Below, in pieces: positions 30,847-31,928 of a stretch of DNA of 31,928 nucleotides. The notes under the pieces were generated by a model. It worked only from the letters and a program-made list of their open reading frames with translations, was not told the DNA's origin and made no database searches. The DNA is from Lindgomyces ingoldianus. Lineage: Eukaryota; Ascomycota; Dothideomycetes; Pleosporales; Lindgomycetaceae. The stretch's first letter is position 1; every line of letters starts with the position of its first letter. The DNA lies in contig NW_022985165.1 in NCBI RefSeq assembly GCF_010093535.1, forward strand, positions 25,619 through 57,546, read 5' to 3'. The position numbers and the translations under genes are program-made.

Positions 30847-31480
30847 ACGTACTTCACAGGCGAGTTGCTTATACACCTAAGTTGCTTACTTTTGCTAAGA
30901 CTTTACTACACTACTCTTTTTACACTAATGCATTTCTAATAATACTACTTAGACATGTTAAAGAAACATTAGATACAGCTTACGCTTTAGGCTCTTAAAT
31001 AAAACATAACACTTTTTAAGTAACACGCTGCAGCTATCTATATAGTTTTTTAAAAGATAATAAGTAACTAACGCGCTAGATAACCTTTCTAAGCTAATTA
31101 TATAGCTAACTTATAAAAGCTAGATAATAATAAGAAGCAGGTAATTATTTAGCACATACTTAAGCTAGATACATAAGAATTTCCCCCCTAGCTAGTAGCT
31201 ATAGCTAATATAGCTAATTCTTTACATGCTAAGTGTAATATAGGCTATGTTAGTATAAACTAGCCTAATATATTTATTAAGTGTTACTTAAAGCTTAAAG
31301 TAAAGTTTAAGTATAAGTATAACTATAAAAAAGCTTTTTATAAAAATTTTATAGTAATTTAAAGCTAGTTTAACTTTATAAAGAATATTAAAGCTAAGTA
31401 TAGTATCTAGAATAACAACATGTACAACTTTAATAAGATAAGGTTTATAATAAGCTAGATATCTACTACAGCAGTTATTA
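30847..31480 (+). mobile_element. Pogo-3: truncated copy of the Pogo-2 family
   Basis: It starts ACGTACTTCACAGGCGAGTT after TA (30845-30846) and matches the first 634 bp of Pogo-2 with RIP-type changes. It ends abruptly near 31480 after ATATCTACTACAGCAGTTAT. The transposase start codon equivalent is ATA (30973-30975), and only the N-terminal part of the protein is present. No right terminal repeat exists, so it cannot move. It forms the right border of the RIP block. Confidence 0.88.
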
Positions 31481-31928
31481 GCAGAGCTTGTTATTAGCAG
31501 AGCTTGTTAGCAGAGCTTGCTCTGCTTATTATATTCAGGTTTGCAGAACGAAAAGTTGAGCAGAATCTCCTCTTTTGGACGCGCTAGTGAGTTAGAATTT
31601 CTTCGGATAAACCCTAGTAACGCTATTTCTCTGTCACCTTAGGTATTTCTTACATTCTTTTTTAAAAAAAAATGTATACCTAATATAGGTGCACCTTTCT
31701 GTTAATTTGCATGCAGTTTACTCTAGCATGGTTTGTGTAAAACATGTTTAAATTATAGTGTCAGATATGCGCACCTACTGTCAAGACAGGAGGAACGTTT
31801 GACGAAAGCTGCTACATAGTACGAGCAATAAGCTCGAACAGTATGTTGCTGCAAATTGCTGCATTTTGCAGCATTTTGCAGCATGTTGCAGCAAATTGCA
31901 GCATTTTACAGCATGTTGCAGCAAATTG
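31481..31928. other. Right flank, non-RIP sequence without a recognisable gene
   Basis: Base composition returns to normal with CpG present. Three copies of an AGCAGAGCTTG unit start the segment (31480-31519). An imperfect palindrome (TTAGGTAT...ATACCTAA, about 31639-31683) has a T-run/A-run center. A small hairpin CGAGC-AATAA-GCTCG lies at about 31822-31836. No ORF of useful length is seen. Confidence 0.6.
31844..31928 (+). repeat. 10-bp tandem repeat TTGCAGCANN, running off the window
   Basis: Units TTGCAGCATT, TTGCAGCATG and TTGCAGCAAA follow each other in register. The first two units are in inverted form (TTGCTGCAAA, TTGCTGCATT). The array reaches the last base, so its full length is unknown. 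It is not a telomere repeat. Confidence 0.85.

Noticed and set aside
31844..31928. Possible telomere repeat at the right end
   Set aside because: The unit TTGCAGCANN is not TTAGGG-like, and the array contains a strand inversion.

Overview
The window reads as a gene-free, repeat-nested heterochromatic block from a filamentous ascomycete (Pezizomycotina; a Dothideomycete is a guess). Almost all of it is very AT-rich, poor in CpG and TpG/CpA and rich in TpA. Coding frames are broken mostly by TAA/TAG, and paired LTRs differ by C/T and G/A transitions. This is the signature of repeat-induced point mutation (RIP). I find no intact cellular gene, tRNA, rRNA or CRISPR array. Only the two edges (about 1-351 and 31481-31928) and short islands keep normal CpG content.

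The block resolves into a nest of mobile elements, supported by LTR pairs, target-site duplications (TSDs) and reading frames that resume across insertions. (1) Copia-b: a 5'-truncated Ty1/copia element on + (352-12849). It is interrupted by Gypsy-1 (1438-9730, minus strand, 290-bp LTRs, TSD CTAAC) and by pogo element Pogo-1 (10142-12458, TA TSD). Gypsy-1 is itself interrupted by a 1.1-kb foldback element (5879-6978) built from the left end of a second pogo family. (2) Gypsy-4: a chromovirus-type integrase fragment on minus (12850-13964 and 30471-30844), split by Gypsy-3. (3) Gypsy-3: a chromodomain gypsy element on + (13965-30465, TSD TTTTA). It is interrupted by a 129-bp MITE in its 5' LTR, by the nearly full-length Pogo-2 (17570-19435) and by a full-length copia, Copia-a (20602-27484, minus, 280-bp LTRs, TSD AAAAT). 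(4) Pogo-3: a truncated copy of the Pogo-2 family (30847-31480) that closes the block on the right.

The inferred order is Gypsy-4 first, then Copia-b and Gypsy-3 into it, then Gypsy-1, Pogo-1, Pogo-2 and Copia-a into those, and the foldback into Gypsy-1. All transposition genes are dead. In Pogo-2 all three catalytic Asp codons have become Asn. In the reverse transcriptases the YLDD box is YLNN (Gypsy-1) or YLDN (Gypsy-3).

The points most worth a second look are: an antisense Cys-rich, coiled-coil-like ORF between the pol gene and the 3' LTR of Gypsy-3; a consistent edge effect in which the outer ends of three LTR elements have escaped RIP; the foldback pogo derivative and its breakpoint shared with Pogo-3; and the small, apparently unmutated MITE inside one LTR.
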